From Alphaproteobacteria bacterium (lineage in GTDB: Bacteria > Pseudomonadota > Alphaproteobacteria > ATCC43930 > CGMCC-115725), in assembly GCA_030039975.1 (NCBI GenBank), contig JASHUO010000321.1, positions 1-8,667 of the forward strand: a DNA stretch of 8,667 nucleotides, read 5' to 3'. The notes under the pieces were generated by a model. That model searched no databases. It was given only the letters and a program-made list of their open reading frames with translations, and had not been told where the DNA came from. The position numbers were made by a program, and so were the translations under genes. Positions 6,899 to 8,667 of this stretch are shown piece after piece (the first letter of the stretch is position 1; each line of letters opens with the position of its first letter).

Positions 6899-8057
6899 CG
6901 GTCGCGTACCACAGCGTCGCGCTCGCCGCGGTCAGCAGCAGCGGCAGAACCGCGTAGTTGACCGCCTGCCAACCGGCGAGGCCGAAGACGCCGCCTGACG
7001 AGAAGGAGGCGAACGCGACGACGCCGAAGGTGAGGAACTCGTTCGTCGCCTGCACCTTGGCGCGCTCCTCCAGCCGGTAGGTCGTGGTGAGCAAACTCGT
7101 GCCGCCGACATACATGAAGTTCCAGCCGACGCCGAGCAGCGTGAGCGCGAGCCAGAATTGCCAGAGCGCGGTGCCGGAGAGCGAGACGAGAACGCAGACA
7201 AGCAACAGCCCCGCCCCTGCCAGCATGATGCGCGCGACGCCCCAGCGCGCGATGAGGCTGCCGGTGACGAAAGAGGGCGCGAACATGCCGACGAGATGCC
7301 AGCGGATGATGCCGATGGCATCACCGCTGTCATGGCCGCAGGAAACCGCAGCAAGCGGCGTCGCCGTCATGACGAAGGTCATGGTGGCATAGCCGAGCAC
7401 GCCGTTGGCGAGCGCCGCGATGAAGGCGGGCTGGCGCGCGATCTCGCCCAGCGGCCGCCCCCCGAACCGCATTTCGCTCGCCGCCGGCACCGGGATGGCG
7501 AGAAACGCCAGCAGCAGGATCGACAGCCCCGCCAGCACCGAGATGGCGAGATAGGCGCCGGCAAACGAGACGGGCGCGAACAGGTCCTTGCTGACATCGG
7601 CGACGCTCGGACCGAGCACGGCCGCGGTGACGCCGCCCGCCAGCACCCAGGCGACGGCGCGGCTCCGGAGCGCGGGCTCGGCCGCATCGGCGGCGGCAAA
7701 GCGGTAATACTGCGCCACGGCCTGAAAGCAGCCCATCATTGCATTGCCGAGGCAGAAGCCGACAAAGCTCTGGTGAAAAATCGCGAAAGTCGAGATGGCG
7801 CCGCCGGTGCCGCCGAGCAGCGCGCCGGCGACGAAGCCGGCGCGCCGGCCGAAGCGCGCCATGAGTAAGGAGGCCGGAATGGTCGTGCTCGCCGTTGTCA
7901 GCGTGATCAGCGAGTAAGGCACAGTCGCGAGCAGCGCCGTGGGCGCCAAACTCGCGCCGACAAGGCCGGACAGCGCCGCCTGGACCGAGGCGGCGGAGAG
8001 ATAGAGACCCTGGCAAAGCGCCAGGATCAGGACATTCCGCCGCGCGCGCCCATGCAT
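6849..8057 (-). CDS. Major facilitator superfamily transporter
   Basis: A 402-residue hydrophobic inner-membrane protein with about 12 predicted transmembrane segments and a short basic N-terminus (MHGRARRN). The loop after the second helix carries the MFS motif-A remnant MARFGRRAGF (66-75). A conserved-looking QYYRFAAADAA (116-126) follows helix four, and a long polar loop near the middle includes GGRPLGEIARQPAFI. From memory, this layout resembles a group of alphaproteobacterial MFS carriers that includes the proposed riboflavin transporter RfnT, but I see no FMN riboswitch upstream and cannot assign a substrate. AAAAGGG precedes the ATG closely (spacing 1-2), which is not ideal. The last 15 or so residues are hydrophilic and are encoded within the overlap with the end of ligA. 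It lies 106 bases downstream of the aldo/keto reductase on the same strand. Confidence 0.88.
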   Translation of the reverse strand: MHGRARRNVLILALCQGLYLSAASVQAALSGLVGASLAPTALLATVPYSLITLTTASTTIPASLLMARFGRRAGFVAGALLGGTGGAISTFAIFHQSFVGFCLGNAMMGCFQAVAQYYRFAAADAAEPALRSRAVAWVLAGGVTAAVLGPSVADVSKDLFAPVSFAGAYLAISVLAGLSILLLAFLAIPVPAASEMRFGGRPLGEIARQPAFIAALANGVLGYATMTFVMTATPLAAVSCGHDSGDAIGIIRWHLVGMFAPSFVTGSLIARWGVARIMLAGAGLLLVCVLVSLSGTALWQFWLALTLLGVGWNFMYVGGTSLLTTTYRLEERAKVQATNEFLTFGVVAFASFSSGGVFGLAGWQAVNYAVLPLLLTAASATLWYATVSRSAPAPATHPRSTS

Positions 8058-8163
8058 GCCCTTTTGCTACCGCAAGGCGTGGAGCCTGTCGAGTATGGGC
8101 GACGCAGGCGGAGCGACACGCCGATCGGCTGAGGCGCGGGCGGCCCGCTCGGCGGTCTCGCGC

Positions 8164-8667
8164 TCAGCGGCCTCTGGGAATAAACCCGGGCACGCCGGTC
8201 TCGACCACGGTATTGAATCGGATTGTCGCCGCGACCCCGTCCCGAATCTCCTGCAGGGCGTCTTCCGGCAGGGTCGAAAGCTCAAAGTTCTCCTGGATGC
8301 GGGCGGGCGTGACCGAGGTCGTCAGGAACGCGGTGCCGCGCTGTACCGCCCAGGCCAGCAAGACTTGGGCAGGGCTTTTCCTGACACGCTGTGCGATGGC
8401 GATGATCACCGGATGATCCTGCAATCTGGGCTCCATGCCATGCCCCAACGCCGCAAACGCGAGCAGCACAATCCCATGTCGCTTACAATATTCGAGCAAG
8501 TCCCATTCCGGGAGATACGGATGGGATTCGACCTCTACGACCGCCGGCTTGATTCGCGCGGCTTCGACAATCTCTTGCAGCGTCGCCAAATTGATATTCG
8601 ACAGGCCGATGGCCTTGCACTGGCCCTCGTCGACCAAGCGCTCCAACGCCCGCCAGGTTTCCACCAA
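8164..8667 (-). CDS. Aldo/keto reductase, C-terminal part (cut by window edge)
   Basis: The last 167 codons of an NAD(P)H-dependent aldo/keto reductase with a TIM-barrel fold; the first residues, including the catalytic Asp, Tyr, Lys and His, lie beyond the window. The leading TTG is almost certainly an internal Leu codon, not a start. Family marks are KAIGLSN (residues 18-24 of the fragment), the strand VVEVESHPYL (43-52), GIVLLAFAALGHG where many members have AYSPLG, and the NADPH-binding region LLTTSVTPARIQENFEL-like near the C-terminus, ending VPGFIPRGR. The substrate is unknown. Position 45 is Glu where the family usually has a Gln that holds the nicotinamide. Base composition is lower than in the neighbours (31 of 60 GC at 8461-8520), suggesting a different origin. 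It could share a transcript with the transporter downstream. Confidence 0.9.
   Translation of the reverse strand: MVETWRALERLVDEGQCKAIGLSNINLATLQEIVEAARIKPAVVEVESHPYLPEWDLLEYCKRHGIVLLAFAALGHGMEPRLQDHPVIIAIAQRVRKSPAQVLLAWAVQRGTAFLTTSVTPARIQENFELSTLPEDALQEIRDGVAATIRFNTVVETGVPGFIPRGR

Noticed and set aside
7158..7868. Plus-strand 236-codon frame over the transporter
   Set aside because: It encodes a charged low-complexity product; the minus strand gives a regular 12-helix membrane protein.
8136..8148. Terminator hairpin after the aldo/keto reductase
   Set aside because: It is only a 5-bp stem with a 3-base loop and no T-run, and is common by chance in GC-rich DNA.
8058..8163. FMN riboswitch upstream of the transporter, which would support a riboflavin role
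   Set aside because: The 106-base gap is too short and shows none of the expected paired helices.
8067..8285. 72-codon minus-strand frame overlapping the end of the aldo/keto reductase
   Set aside because: It is out of frame with the reductase, has no ribosome site and no recognisable similarity.

Overview
The window comes from a GC-rich Gram-negative bacterium, most likely an alphaproteobacterium. The reasons are its high GC (42 of 60 bases in a sample from ligA), an outer-membrane gene pair (lpxC and a lipoprotein BamD), and the order lpxC-bamD-recN-ligA, which in Alphaproteobacteria commonly follows ftsZ. I cannot fix the order or genus; the LpxC N-terminus and the intergenic repeat suggest something near Rhodospirillales or Hyphomicrobiales.

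Layout. Bases 1-209 hold no gene I can support. They contain a nested palindromic repeat (26-100) that can fold as a three-way junction, followed by about 110 bases in which I see nothing clear. A nitroreductase-family flavoprotein lies on the minus strand (210-851). A divergent intergenic region (852-1153) carries a candidate promoter with an 11-base dyad over its -10 box. Next comes a plus-strand block: lpxC (1154-2092), bamD (2181-3074), recN (3123-4796) and ligA (4793-6898). From the right, two minus-strand genes converge on it: an MFS transporter (6849-8057), whose end overlaps ligA by 50 bases, and the C-terminal part of an aldo/keto reductase (8164 to the window edge). The 106 bases between these two hold only a weak 5-bp hairpin.

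How the genes fit together. LpxC commits UDP-acyl-GlcNAc to lipid A, and BamD helps insert outer-membrane proteins, so the first half of the block builds the outer membrane. RecN and LigA serve double-strand-break repair and nick sealing. The recN/ligA ATGA overlap and the 48-base bamD-recN gap suggest shared transcription; bamD may also have its own promoter. The flanking nitroreductase, transporter and reductase are accessory genes with no evident link to the block. The aldo/keto reductase has clearly lower GC and may be a later arrival.

I found no phage, transposase, CRISPR, toxin-antitoxin or defence genes. The window looks mostly like conserved core genome, with a few details worth checking, and I do not see convincing evidence of an undescribed system.
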